Shown: in pieces, positions 44,065-57,314 of the stretch
How positions within the stretch are numbered: the first letter of the stretch is position 1
Layout: every line of letters begins with the position of its first letter
Assembly: GCA_961205875.1 (NCBI GenBank)
Contig: OY540815.1
Coordinates: 18,289,638-18,353,637, forward strand
Direction of reading: 5' to 3'
Length of the DNA stretch: 64,000 bases
From: Sialis fuliginosa
Lineage: Eukaryota; Arthropoda; Insecta; Megaloptera; Sialidae
Notes under the pieces: generated by a model
What the model saw: only the letters and a program-made list of their open reading frames with translations
What the model was told of the DNA's origin: nothing
The model's database searches: none
Program-made: the position numbers and the translations under genes

Positions 44065-47000
44065 AAAATACTTATTTGCTACACACAAATGTGATTTTTG
44101 TATAATTATATTTAATTTAATTTAAACCTACGTTCTACGTTTTCTTTCGATTAAACTGAACGTAAATCCCTTTAGAAATGAAACAAAAACACAAATGTCA
44201 AAGGGAATCCGTGAGTGAAACCCTTCCCCATAACAAAGATAGCCGTGATATGAGTCAAGTGAGCATCGGTGGAATGCAGAACTGTTAAAACAGACATTTT
44301 ATATAATAGTATAAAATCATTAGTTGCGTAACATTTTGTTAGACATTTTAGTTGAAAACTAAGGTTCATAAAAAAGTGTGTAGAAGATCTCCACTGTAAT
44401 GCGTGACGAAATGTCGGCTGAGGTAATACGTGGCTTATACTCATAAAACGAAGTTTTAAAATGTAAAAAATCTGCCATGAGTGTGGTGGGACTTTCTTAT
44501 ACGTAATTTTGTGAGTGTACAGTGTACGTGTATCTACTTGTATAAAACAAAGTTTTCTGACTAACTACTAAAAGATAAAAAAAAACTATAGAAAATAACA
44601 ACATCTACAACTTTTATTATAAACATTTTTCTGTTATGAACTATTTTAAATACAATTTTTTAAAATCAATTAGAAAAAAAATAATTTTTTACATTTTTTA
44701 AAGATCATATTACAATAGAGTTTCTTTACAGATGAAAATTGATCCTTAAAAAAAATTTAATTCTTCTATGTTTTGTCGTTTTTGAGTAAAACAAACTGAC
44801 TGATCGACAGACATACATACATCATGACGAAAATGTTCATCAAGGTCAATTCTACAAGATTTTAATCTATAAACGATTTTTCTAACATACGAGTTATATT
44901 AGATACTAAAAACATATTTTTTAGTAGTATACATTTAGAATTCCTAATACCGCTTTAAAACAATAAAGGGTAATATTTTGAGAGCGATGATTTTATCTCG
45001 CCCTTCATCCCTTCATCAGGGTTTCATAATACACCCAAATGTTACAATATGCATGCCTTTTTAACGTGTAAAGTGGTCAGTAAAAAATCCCTTAAATTAA
45101 TATTAATATTCTGTAAAACGTTACATTTCAGTATCAGTGTTAATAGTGGTAATACTTCATTAAAATTATTTTTTATGTAACCTATATAGGTACATATTAG
45201 TTTTGTTCGCTTTGTCTTCTGAACGGTTCACCTACGATTGTTTTGTTTTGATACATATGTATATATGTAAAGTTTATTTCTACGCACCCAACTTGGCTAT
45301 TTGTTCAATATATTGTAGTATTATTATAACTAATCCGGGTTACAATAGTTATAAAGCGGTAACGACATACATTGTTTCTGACATATTATTGCTTGTAATA
45401 ATTAGAAAGCAATATAAACTTTACAACAAATTGTTATTTTATTTACAACAACGCTTTCAAAAGAACACAAATACTATTAATATATATACATATTAATAAA
45501 CAATAGACAATGTTATAACTACAAACGATTGTATATTTTATTATTAATAAAATATTTTATAATAGACGTTATTTTACTGTATCATTTTTATTATAGTACA
45601 TTCTTGATACTATACCGACTGTAGTTTGTATTTAAATTGTGCATTTTAATTATAAATATATTAAAAAATATTCCACAATTGGAAATAAGTTATAATAAAT
45701 AATTGCAACATTTTGTTAAATTTTAATAAGTATATTTTTTATCTGATTCAATCAAATAATTTTACTATATATGTATATTTACTTTATGTCGATATTATTA
45801 AAGAAAAATTTATTTAATTTATCACTTTGTTGTCCGTCTGTCTGTCGGTACGGAACACTCAGAGCGTAATTTCTACTCGCACTTGTCCGTATATTTATTT
45901 TATTTTACTACTGTTATGTATATGTATACTATTGTATACTGAACTCTTATCTGGTAAAAAGTGTTAAATCAAATCATAAGAAACTGGATGAGTAAATAGG
46001 AATCTAGATTCGGAATGTATTTTAATAAACAAATAAATTTACATAAGATAGGGGCATAAATGTTTTCACATTCAAACTAAATTGTCCCAGTTATTAAAGA
46101 CAATTTGGTATGAGACATTTAATTACGGCATTTGTACATCGAGTACAGTCGCCCATACATATACTCGATCACACTAATCTACCAACGTTTCGTAACATGT
46201 ATTGATTATTTGGACTTACAAATATTTTTGAGATATGATTGTATTATAGTATTATAGAAAATAACTTAACAAAATCAAAAACAAAATTTTTCAAATTTTA
46301 TTGAAAAATGTATCTAACAAAATCAATATATTTTTCTTTGCGAGAATCAAAAACGTTATCTCGAAATGAGATTTGTGTGGGTTAATACATTAGTGAATAA
46401 CAGTGTCCAATTAATATTTATAAGCCTTTTAGTTACTTATGAAGAATGAATGATATGTCACTGTTAATATCTTAAAGCCTACAATATATTCTGAATTGCT
46501 AGTATTTTTGTTACATATTGAATTGTATATTTGTGCGTAAATTGAATCCGCGTTAACTGAATATTTATAGTTGGTTTGGTCCACTGTTGTTGTAAGATGA
46601 TTTCAATCATTGATCATCAAATCAGCTGGCCATCAGATTGTTGCTTCACGGGGTCAATTATCAAGTCTGGAGGAAAACAATTGCTCTTCATTGAGTCGGC
46701 GTCAAATCAATGTCCAGCTCTCTTTCTAATCATTATAGATCAATTGTTACATTGCCGTTTTATTATTTTATATTTTCTTGTACAAGAACAAGATATGAGC
46801 CGTTCATAAGATAATGCGATTAACTCCAGAAAAAATTACACAAGTTACTAGTAAATAAATCAATATTTTAATATAACAACATAATCAGTGTAATTTTCTG
46901 CAAGTAAATTGAACTGTAAGTTAAGGGATCTGATTGGTCCAATCAATAGTTACCGAACAGTTTGATTTAAATTCTAATTAACTATCGTTCGTGAAACCGG

Positions 47001-48159
47001 GCATTAGATTCAGAATTCTAGAAATATTTGGTTAGTCTTTGAGAGGTAGGCGGTAAGATTTAATTTTATATAAAAGAAATAGAATTGGTCGATGAAAACT
47101 TGTATAAAAATATTATTTTCTATTGGATTGTTTTTTCCGTTCAATTATGTTTTTTTAATATATTTAGTTCGCACTGAAATCATGATAACAACGCAAACGG
47201 ATTGATAAGTATGGTAGTTGTAGTGTAACAATGCAACGTTGCCAGACTTCTTAGTTTGTGTATGCCTACACTTCTAAAATCAATGATTTTCAAAAGTTTT
47301 TAATAAAAATTTTTGAAATGGGACAGGAAAAATTTATTTTTTGCGTGATAATTCATAAAAAAACAGTATTTTTCTAAACAATTTTGATAAGTTTATGAAC
47401 GATTGTACACGTGTATAAGAATTCAAAATTTTAATTATTAATTACTTAAAAAATGGAACATTGAAAAAAAAATCCATTAAATCTAATTAGAATTGTGAAT
47501 ATCTCGTATAATTTTGAGATCGGTTTAACTATTTTGGTTTTGGTAAGTCAATCTATTTAAAAGATATAATTTTACAAAACCATAGCTGAAGTCTTTATCA
47601 CTATATCTCCTAGTAAAAGGCAAAAAATACTTTTAAAATAAAAGGGATACGATTTTAAATCACATTTAAGGTACATTTAACGCCTCAAGTAAAACAAACT
47701 AAAATATATTAAACACAAACAAAAATGAACCAGTCTCTGGGGTGAGGGAAGCTGGTGTTCTATTATACTCACTTTTTACCCAGATTAGTTTCCTGTTGTA
47801 CGTTCAGTTTTTTTTTGATAGAAAAGTTGACCGACTTAAAAAACAATTTCGGATTAAAAAGAGCTTTGTTGTCGTTTAATTTGTTAAAAACGAGCTGGTG
47901 TTTTTCTTCTTATAAGGAAAATTGAAATCTTTATTAGGTTTTCTATGTCAAAGATGTAGAATAAAGCAGTTTTGCTTAATTTTATGGAGAGGCATAAGTT
48001 TTTAGGACAAAATAAATTAATTTAAAATAAAAATAAAACTGTATTAAGAAAAAAATCGTTTTCTGTATTTATTATCAGTTCTATTTGAAATAAGTAAAAA
48101 AGTAAATTTTATCTATTGTATATTTATCGTATGTTTCTTTGACAGCTAATATTTCTATT

Positions 48160-48560
48160 AATTGAAACTAAAATAATATATTAATGAAAAGTTTCGAATA
48201 AATGTAGAGTCGTATGCAGAAGTGATCGACCAGTTTTCATTTAAATTCACTTATCACAAACTTACTAGGCTCCTCCTATTTGATTATTACATATAATATT
48301 TAAATCATTTCTCCATGTACCAAACAAAGACAGATATTTTGAAACTCATTTGCTAGATAAAGAAGTACTCTTTGTTTTTTAGTTTAAACTTGATATAAAA
48401 TTAATTAATGAAATTGACGTATATTTGTGTTTTCATTTAAAATGATGTAACTATATAAGCTCCGCCCTAGATGATGTTTGTCGTAATATTTTTGAATCTG
48501 TTGTAAGCAATTCTGAATTTTAGGGTGGCAGACGACTTCTGAAGCCCACAGTACTTGCTA
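48160..48560 (+). repeat. Dispersed repeat, copy 2 (partner at 26870-27275)
   Basis: Same blocks and orientation as 26870-27275, ending GGTGGCAGACGACTTCTGAAG. The spacing between blocks differs by small indels, so the copies are old. Confidence 0.75.
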
Positions 48561-48744
48561 CATGTTTTGAAGTTATATAATTGTTACCTCAAAATTATTT
48601 AAAAAAATTCATTCACAGCTGATGTACATAATTCAATAATGAAATAGTCAATGTCATGATTCTATTTTTCCAGCTTTTAAATATAAACATTGCAGTAAAG
48701 ACAATAAATATAAATTATATCAATGTGTAGTGCAGCTTTGTTCT

Positions 48745-48942
48745 TTATAGCTGGTATGTGAGATGCACAGAGCTGCACATATTTGGCAATGGTACGAGTG
48801 ACATTAACTTGTGTCTCGCTCGGTTAAATATAGCCTGAACTCTAACCTCTACAGCTCCAAAACTGCCAAAACTTAACATACGTGTGTATTCATTAACACT
48901 TTCATTGTCAAAGATATGTTCATTGTTTCGTATAAAACTCAT
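48745..48942 (-). other. Unrecognised open frame, 65 residues
   Basis: It starts MSFIRNNEHIFDNESV and includes FGSFGAVEVRVQAIFNRAR. Residue usage is more protein-like than that of the other chance frames in this intron, and the GC content is locally raised. No family is recognised, and no intron or partner exon is evident. It may be a transposon fragment or chance. Confidence 0.2.
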
Positions 48943-49693
48943 TGGTTGGGTTTTATAAAAAAAATTATTTAAATTATTTTTTTTGTTAATTCGAACGATC
49001 TTTATTTATTTAATAAACTTATTTAGTATATTTATCGAAGGTATAAAAATGTTTATTCTTTTTATTAGGCATTATTTTAGTAGTGGAATGTGGTAGGTGG
49101 TAGGCCTCATGTTGAAACTTGAAAACTACTATTGTTTTGTTACTGAACTTGCTATTTTATGAATTTATTAATTAATAAATTTTTATTGGCTGGTATGATG
49201 ACGTATAGCAAGAAACTTTTTCAAAATTTTGTCGGCCATATCCTACTAGTTTAGACAACCTAACATTAACTACAATAGTAGGACTGGCAGAATTGACCAT
49301 AGATGGCAAAAAATAATTTTGTACCTAATCATATATACTATAGTATATATATATATTTGTTTTGGAAAAATTGTTACATGAAGTACATATTAATTACTTT
49401 TATAAATACTACGTTTGCAATGATGAATATTAAAAAAAAACTCACATTAATTTCTTAATGAATTAAGTAGGTACTACGTTACAAATAAAAAAATAAATGA
49501 ACGATATATTATGTCTTAAAAAACAATTCTATACATGATAATGAAGAAATTAGTTTGTAGCGTTACAACAAATTTGATTGGAATCGGTCAATATACACGG
49601 TAAATGTAACCCGACACCGCACTGCAAATTAAAATTGATGTTTTCTTATTATTCATTAGCCAGCAATGACTGCCAGATAAAACTCTACGTTGC

Positions 49694-49740
49694 AGTGGCG
49701 TAACATAGCAAGGGGGAAAAAATATTATTTATCCTAGGTG
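49694..49740 (+). mobile_element. hAT-like terminus (CAGTGGCGTAACATAG), single end
   Basis: One terminus of the CAGTGGCGTA type followed by a short G-rich run. No matching right end found nearby. Confidence 0.4.
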
Positions 49741-50597
49741 CAAATAAAACGCTCTCTGAAGTCAAAAAGCGATTTTTTTATCAATTTTGATCGTTCGTCC
49801 CAAGTTAAGAATTGGTTTTCTAATGAATGGTCATCAAGCTCTTAACGCTATTTCTCTTTGGCAGAACCACTGTCTTAAATATGACTGTAACTTGTCATAT
49901 AAGTGATACCTAGTATTATCAAACTAATCCGGAATAAGGGTTTTTGAAAAAAAATGCCGAAATGTCAGTTATCATGTAATGATTTAAAACATAGATTTAT
50001 TTGAAAATATTATATTGGCTAACTAATTAATATAACTTTGCGTAAGGTAAGTAGAAAGATATAACCCCTAAATGAAGTAGCTTAAAGCGCATATGGTTAT
50101 TATATACTCCACAATGGCAGTGTTTAAATCGCTACGGATTATTGATTTTTTATAACAGCAATAATATGAGCTAATGCAATTTATTGGAATTATTCTCTTC
50201 ATCAAAAAATAACGAGCTATCGTTAAAACAACTACTAGTATGGGTGGTCTCCGGACAAGTTATTAAATAAACATTTTAATGAGCCGATGATTAAAAATGG
50301 CACTTAATTAGAACAAAGAGTATTCAATAATTACCATAACTTCTGATTGAGTCCCGATTCGTCCACACGAAGACGCGATATGTCTTAATACGTTCAAAAA
50401 TCAATAAAATATTGTAAACTATCAATTAAAAAAAAATACCTTCGAGATGGCCGATTATTTTTAAATATTATTATAATTTAAATTATAATGTTAAATGCCC
50501 GCACAACTATCTGCTCTAAAAAGGTAACACAAATTCACTAGAGATACTCATAGCAAGAATTTTGACAGCCCGAATCGATTTTTGATTAAAAATTTTG

Positions 50598-51013
50598 ACT
50601 AAGGTAAAGGCGCCAGTTATGGCCACTATAAGAGCAATTTTTTTTTGTTTTTTTAATTCTTATGAACTCATGTTACTAATAAAACAAGTAACACTTTATT
50701 TAATCAATTCAATTACCAAAGTCCGCAAATATAGTTTGTTTTTTAAATTATAGCCTTTTATTTTGTTCATATTTTTTTCCAGTAATGGCAAAGGTAAAAC
50801 CAGTAATGTGTACACTTGCTAATGATTACAAAATGATAAGTATTACGACACAAAAAATATAAAAGAAAGAATCGTCAAATCTGAAACAATGTAAGGCAAT
50901 TTCTATGATAATATAATAATTAATAAATAAATTATACTAACAATTAGTTTAAATGTCCACCATTTTGACACCTATTAGCCGATTGTCATCAAATCACGCT
51001 GTAAGACAGTTAC
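50598..51013. mobile_element. Truncated TA-type MITE
   Basis: It starts CTAAGGTAAAGGCGCCAGTTATGG and follows the 33654 copy through TAGCCGATTGTCATCAAATC and CACGCTGTAAGACAGTTA, where it breaks off. The right terminus is absent. Confidence 0.75.
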
Positions 51014-52255
51014 ATAAATGTAAAATAAGCTTACTGCCACTGCTCTAGAATTCCAAGCAAATTCATAACGATTTGCCGATAGAAAAAAATTCTTTTATAT
51101 TACCTGAAATAATTCTTCTTCAAATACGATTAATAGATTATCTTATATATTTTCCGCTGTAAAATGTGTATCTATTTGATGCAGAACTCCCTAAAAAATC
51201 TTAAACCAGTCTGTTGTAAACTTTATAAAATACGATATTTAATGATTACATAAATATAGAAACCGCTATAAAAGATCATGTTTATGTCAAATAAATTACA
51301 ATATTTGAGAGAACGGTAGTCGAAGTACTACTGTGTAATAAATGTTGAATAATATCACTCCTAGTTTTAGAGATTTGCTAATATATTATATGACTCGTAA
51401 AAATAGCAGTTAACTATTTTTATTGCCATTTTAATGTAAATAAGTGCCTGCATATTGAGATGTAGTTACTGAATTTATAATTTTAAATATCTAGACAGTG
51501 TTGGGTTTCAATCTGGAAGATATTTAATTATTTCAAATCAGCTATAATTTTTAAATGGTTTTGCCATTTTCTGTTGACTTTTTTATTGCTTCAACCAAAA
51601 CTGTATAAATAAACATAATATTTAAGTATGTTAATTTGCTTGATTTTATTTATTTATAGGTACTCAAATTTTCCTTAATAAGGGTCTTATATTTAAAACT
51701 ATTAATTTGAAATAAGTAATTTACATGATATAATTTGTTTATTTATTTTTTATGCATATGTATTTTTGTATCTATTCTTTTTGTTTTCGTTTATTTTATT
51801 TTCACGGTTATTAATATTCAATATGATTAAAGGAAATTATAAAATTTAATGTTCATACAAAAGCGCCTTTACAGTCATTAATTTTTATTTTTATGTTTCT
51901 ATTAAAATATTTGATATAATAAACTGAATAAATAAAATAATTATTTTTTATACTATTTAATTTACATATTATTCAAAAATTTTAATTGGTATCTGGAATA
52001 CACATATTAATTATTAATTGATTCGACCATTATAAAGTATTTTGATAAAAATTTTCTTTCTGGAACTAAATTTTCCTGTACCATCTGGCTGGTGTTTTTT
52101 TCCGGATAATAATTACACAGTTGGCAATAATAACAATTGCACTTTGTACATAACTTCACTCAAGTAGTTTTAATTGATATCAGCAGCGCTACAAGAATTG
52201 TTTCAATTCAACTAAATTATAAGTTTGAACATCTGCACCTTACGCGTGTCCGCGT

Positions 52256-52589
52256 CAGTGGCGCCACAAATAAAAATATAAAGGAGGGAAAGTGATATAA
52301 AGAAAGACATCTTTAAGTCGAACAAACTGAACTGTCAGTGACAGTTCTGATTCTTTATAATTTTGACTGGCTGTTATTCAACTTTAAAGCGAAAAAAAAC
52401 ATCTATGTAGTTCACTTACAATTCTATTTAATATTTCTGAAATATAATTTTTTAACTAAGCGAATTCTCAGATTTTCAGATCAACATTTTTTTTTACATA
52501 GGTAATTAAGTAGGCCAGATTTTTTTAAAATTAATACATAAATAAAAATTACCCTAGAGTTCTTTGGACCTTTACTGGCAATGCCACTG
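52256..52589. mobile_element. Possible hAT-like MITE (CAGTGGC termini)
   Basis: CAGTGGCGCCACA at the left and GGCAATGCCACTG at the right are short imperfect inverted repeats 334 nt apart. No matching 8-bp flanks were found, so this is tentative. Confidence 0.4.
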
Positions 52590-53365
52590 TCTGTTATATT
52601 TTTTGAAGAATAATTATCGCTCTAAGTTTGCGTGCGTGTGTGTGTGTGCGCCTTAATTCATATATAATTGTGATTTAAATTGTGGCTCTATTTATAGCGT
52701 TAATTGTCGTATTTGCAGCTAAATTTACTTATATTTCGTCATCTTTCTCATTTACCACTAATTACTATTATACACTATATTAGATATAAACGTTTCTTAA
52801 ATTTAAATACGTATAACTGATGTCATTTTCGTTCAATTATTCATAACCGTTAGTTATACTACACTGAGAAAAAGAGATTATTTATAAATAACACGATATT
52901 TAGTTACTGTTAAAAAATCCTATGCTGGAGCTTTATCGTTGTGACTTGTGTTGTTACCAAATGTCTAATTGATACCATTTATTTATTGTTAATAACACAG
53001 CCACACAAAAATTAGCATTGTAGTATTATTGGTCGAGCATAGTCGAAATTCAATTTTTTTTTAAATTTTCTGCTTACCAATTTTTTTTATTATTTGAGCT
53101 TGAATATTCAGTTTAGGTGAATTTTTCCAAGTTGGCTATATAAACCCAAATTTAAGCTAAAAAAAAACTCGTAACCAGATAAAAAAAAATGGATTTCGAC
53201 TATGCTCGACCAATACTACAATACTACCTATATAGGTTGCTTTTTTGGTATCGCACACTTTTTTTGTGTGGTTGCGTAATTAACAAAAATATTTTCGAAA
53301 ACATACAATACATTTATTTCCTACAACTAATCCTTTTTCTCAGTGTAGAGGTTTCGGAATGCACA

Positions 53366-53577
53366 TTTTTTTAAGTCAGGGGTGGGGTTAGGAAGAATTT
53401 TAACCCGAGGGCGCTGCATTGCCGATCGTTAACACAAATCTCAACAATTAAAAGAAATTTTACATGTACAATTTTTTTAAGTCTGGGGTGGAGTTAGGAA
53501 GAATTTTAACCCGAAGGCGCTGCAATGCCGATCGTTAACACAAATCTCAAAACAATTAAAAAGAAATTTTACATGTA
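53366..53577. repeat. Two-copy tandem duplication, 106-bp unit
   Basis: AAGTCAGGGGTGGGGTTAGG...TTTTACATGTAC at 53373 is repeated as AAGTCTGGGGTGGAGTTAGG...TTTTACATGTAT at 53479, with a few substitutions and small indels. Each unit contains CCGATCGTTAACACAAATCT and a GC-rich GGCGCTGCA block. Confidence 0.88.
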
Positions 53578-53998
53578 TATAGTGAGTAACAAGGGCGCCT
53601 TCAGCAATCACAGAATAACTCAATTATGAGTTCAAACAGTAGGTAGTGAAATATAATATGTAAGTACTCAGTCAACCGGGCAAGTGTTAATTTGAGTATT
53701 ATGTTTATTTGTATGTGTTTGTGTGTGTATATGATTTAAAGAAGAGTTTAACCTTCGCCATTCTTGTCCGCCCACGCGTCCACCTGTTGGTTCCCACGCA
53801 GGTGTGCGCACACGTAAATAACAGTTTACTGTTTTTATTTTCAGATTGGAAAGTAAAGTCAGATAGGTTGTGTTCCCTGAATAACAGTTTTCAAATGTAT
53901 GTAAACTGTCAAATAAATTGTGTTTCGGTTAAAGGGAATATAATAGTCAATACATCTATTGAAATAATTCTATTTGAATTTAATCTATAGTCGATACT

Positions 53999-54185
53999 CA
54001 GTGGCGTGCCGTAGGTTTCTGCCGATGGCAAATCCTCCTCTGCAATATATGCTGAATATGAAAATTGAAGACCTTTTTTTTCGAATCTTACAACTTCAAA
54101 TTTGCCGCCCCAATCCACAATTTTGCCACCCTTAACAATCTGCCGTCTGAAAATGCCCCCTTTGCCCCTCCTCGATACGCTACTG
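53999..54185. mobile_element. Small hAT-like MITE
   Basis: CAGTGGCGTGCCGTAGG at the left and CCTCGATACGCTACTG at the right are imperfect inverted termini 187 nt apart. A convincing target duplication is not visible. The longer minus-strand frame here (53909-54298) runs through the element and is not thought to be a gene. Confidence 0.55.
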
Positions 54186-55339
54186 GTTATATTGTCAGAA
54201 AACAATATTACCGTTGTGTAAGAATCGATTTTTCGATAAGTCATTTTAGCTTTTAAACAACTGAAATAAATATTTAGTATACGGTATATTATTATCACCT
54301 TTTGGTAGGGTGAGTTTCGGAAGTCAAAGTGAGTAATGCATACAATTTTTTTAATAAATTAACATGTAAGTTAATTTATAAAAGCGGTTCACCAACTTTT
54401 TTGTTCGAGGACGCTATTAGATTCACTTTTAAAATGATTACGAATCCTAAAGAGCTATTGCTTGGATATTTTATGAATTATATGGTTATACTAATCTATC
54501 AGAAATAGTTTTTGAGGAACCTAGAAAGGGCGCGCTAACCATAATTTGAGAAAATGAATTAACGAATTTGTATTGTTTTCTGAAAAGTTTTTTTATTAAT
54601 CAATTAAAACTGGATAAGCTAAACAATTCAAATTGGTAAGGTAAGTATATTTTTTTGGGAATTTTTAAAATTATTTATGTATATAATATTTATAGTCAGC
54701 AATATACTATAAAAACTAGGATTACCGGTTGGATATAAAATGCCCTAAGGTGGTCCAGACAAGAGCCACATACGAAGAAGAATTTAAATTAGTCGCAAAG
54801 ACAAGCAAACCAACATTTTTTGCAGGGTGTCAAAATGTTATATGTAGATATTTTCTATGAATGAAATTTTTTATAGATAACATAATACAACTGCCAATCG
54901 CACTAATTGTAAGTAAGATAGTGTAGAAATATTTTGCCTTGCTTTCACTTGCAAATAAATCCTTTAAATTATAGAATGAATAACATTTTAACAGTTTTTT
55001 TTTTCTCTAAACAATAGCGTCTCTATCGCACACATACAAACAGAAAGTGTAGTCGTGTCGAGATGGTGTGTTGTTAAAAGATGCTGAGATAACGGGATGC
55101 TGGATAACAGCTTCAGATAACAGGAGGATCGTGTCAGAGTGCAAAGATCGTGCTGCAAAAGGCTCGCGTCGAGAGGGTGCTCCCACCCCTTCTTGTGCGC
55201 CCCTATTCACTCTAGTGTAGACCTATTTATCTGCGTATACAGTTTTACATCTACTACATAACTACTCAAACTATAAGTGATTGAATATGATCTCAAGCAA
55301 AAAATATCAAAATTACTATCTGGCGTTTTTCAATTGCTT

Positions 55340-55660
55340 CCTCGCAATATCGAAGATATGAGAAGCTTTGTGATCGTTTTAGAATAAGACAAAAAAAATT
55401 GTTCTCCGATTTCAAAATTTTAAATTCATTTTTCCGTTTCAGGTCAAGACAAACACTTTTTGTTCCATGTCTGTCTGTCCCCTGAATTCTTGTCATACGC
55501 ATAACTCATGAACCACTGAATCGATATTAATAATGGATGGTTGAGTCTGGCTTGAAGACGGTCCCATTTCAAAATCATCAAAATCGTGTGTAAGGGGGAG
55601 GGTTGATATCCCAAAATATTAATTTTTTTCAAGATATCTCAAGAACGACACATGTAGAGT
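55340..55660 (+). repeat. Dispersed repeat, copy 2 (partner at 17085-17410)
   Basis: Same order and orientation as 17085-17410, including CATGAACCACTGAATCGATA and CAAGATATCTCAAGAACGAC, with an added CTGTCTGTCCCCTGAATTC block. The GCACGAGGAAGCACTGTGCA block comes about 300 nt later. Confidence 0.75.
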
Positions 55661-57233
55661 TTTTAATTTCCTATAATATATGTAGATCTACAACGTTTGT
55701 TGTAAAATATTCCCTTACAAAGATTTATCTCAATTTGCTTTAAAAATTCGTGTTTTGTTTTTTTAAATTGATATTTACTTTGACATATTAAATGTCATTT
55801 TGACGTTTGCATAAATTTAGATTTTGATTGAATTTGTCAAAAAATTAAAAATATACGAAAAAATAATCAGGTGCGTATAAAAATTAAATGGTTAACTAAT
55901 GCCAGGTAATTTATCTGAACACTTTATCGGTTTTTATTAAAATTGTTCAATAATTAACTACCTTTGATGAATTTAGCACGAGGAAGCACTGTGCATTTAC
56001 TTGGCAGATATTTTTTTGCTAGGTACTTGTTAAAAACAAAACACTATTGACTAATTTAAAATTTATTAGTTAGTTTCGAGGCGACATTTCAAAATGCACC
56101 AATCACACGTCGTTATATTTGTCCAAAGGCCAATTCACCCCATGTTGATTTTCCAATTTGGAATACACTGTAGATAGTATTTTGTTTTATATATTCAATA
56201 TTGCTCCTTCGTTGATACTCTTCTATATTATTTTTTTACATATACCCACATTTTCATTAATACATCAGATGATTTTTATAAACAATCCGAGCAATTATTG
56301 AAGTAATTAAACCTGTAAAATATAACGACGACCTCTTTCAGCGTCTCACCGACCTTACATAACTCCCAATAACAAGATATTAATCTTGGTAGTTGTTCTT
56401 TTGATGTGACAAAAAGAGAACACTAATAGAAAATACCACATTCAATTTGTGTTGCCGATTAAGCGAAAATAAAAATCTGTCATTGGCATCGGGCCACATC
56501 ATCCGCGTGCTTCCGACGGCACAGTGGAACGCTCCTTACCGTTTAAAGGGCAATTAATTTAACAACAAACATGTGATGACATGTGGAATATGTTAAACAC
56601 GCTATGCTACTTATTAAATGTAATATATTTTGTGCGTGTATGTTACTTGATAAATCTAGTTATTGTCAGTTTCTAGATGATATAATTTAAGCTATTGTTT
56701 TACTTACAAGTTGCTCATGCTCAATAGAATGTAATGATCGTAAAAATTTAAACCGTATACTCATGTAGGTACTTACTTAGAATTAAAATAAAAAATAAAA
56801 CTCAACAAAAATTAACTATTTTACTAACAGAGACAATTATATTCTGACAACTCTTTATCGAGGATGTATCGTTATTGACGTTATTTTAGTAACTTATTCT
56901 TTACCAAAAATTAATTAAAAGTACCGTTATGTTATCTAGTATATCATGTAAAACAATAATACAATTTTAAATTTGTTTTAATAAAAATTTCGAGCATGAA
57001 AATATATCGACAAATAATATTCAAAAAATATTATCTGATGAGAAGTTATTTGTTTTGGAGCAATCCCACAACTCCCAGTATAACAGTGTTTGCTAAGATT
57101 GAGGACAAAGAAAGAAAAGAAAGAAAGCCAAATTACCCTTAATTTTTATTGAAAAATACGTAAAAATCAATGCAAAATAAAAAATTTGGAGGAAGTATTA
57201 AACAAAAATGGCTAAAATGTTAAATTTTTTTTT

Positions 57234-57314
57234 GGAGATGATTATTATTGGTTTCAACAAGATGGAGCCCCCTCCCACACAGCAAATATTATTCAAGCAT
57301 ATGTTGAGACACCT
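57234..57314 (+). pseudogene. Tc1/mariner-type (DDE) transposase fragment
   Basis: The plus strand reads GDDYYWFQQDGAPSHTANI followed by IQAYVE, the second catalytic-aspartate motif of IS630/Tc1/mariner transposases ([WF]QQDGAPxHxA). The same frame is broken just upstream by a stop in K-N-G-stop-N-V, and no catalytic domain ends or terminal repeats are visible. It is a small dead remnant of an old element. Confidence 0.75.

Noticed and set aside
53909-54298. 129-codon minus-strand frame
   Set aside because: Runs through a small hAT-like element and its flanks, with no recognised domain; probably chance.
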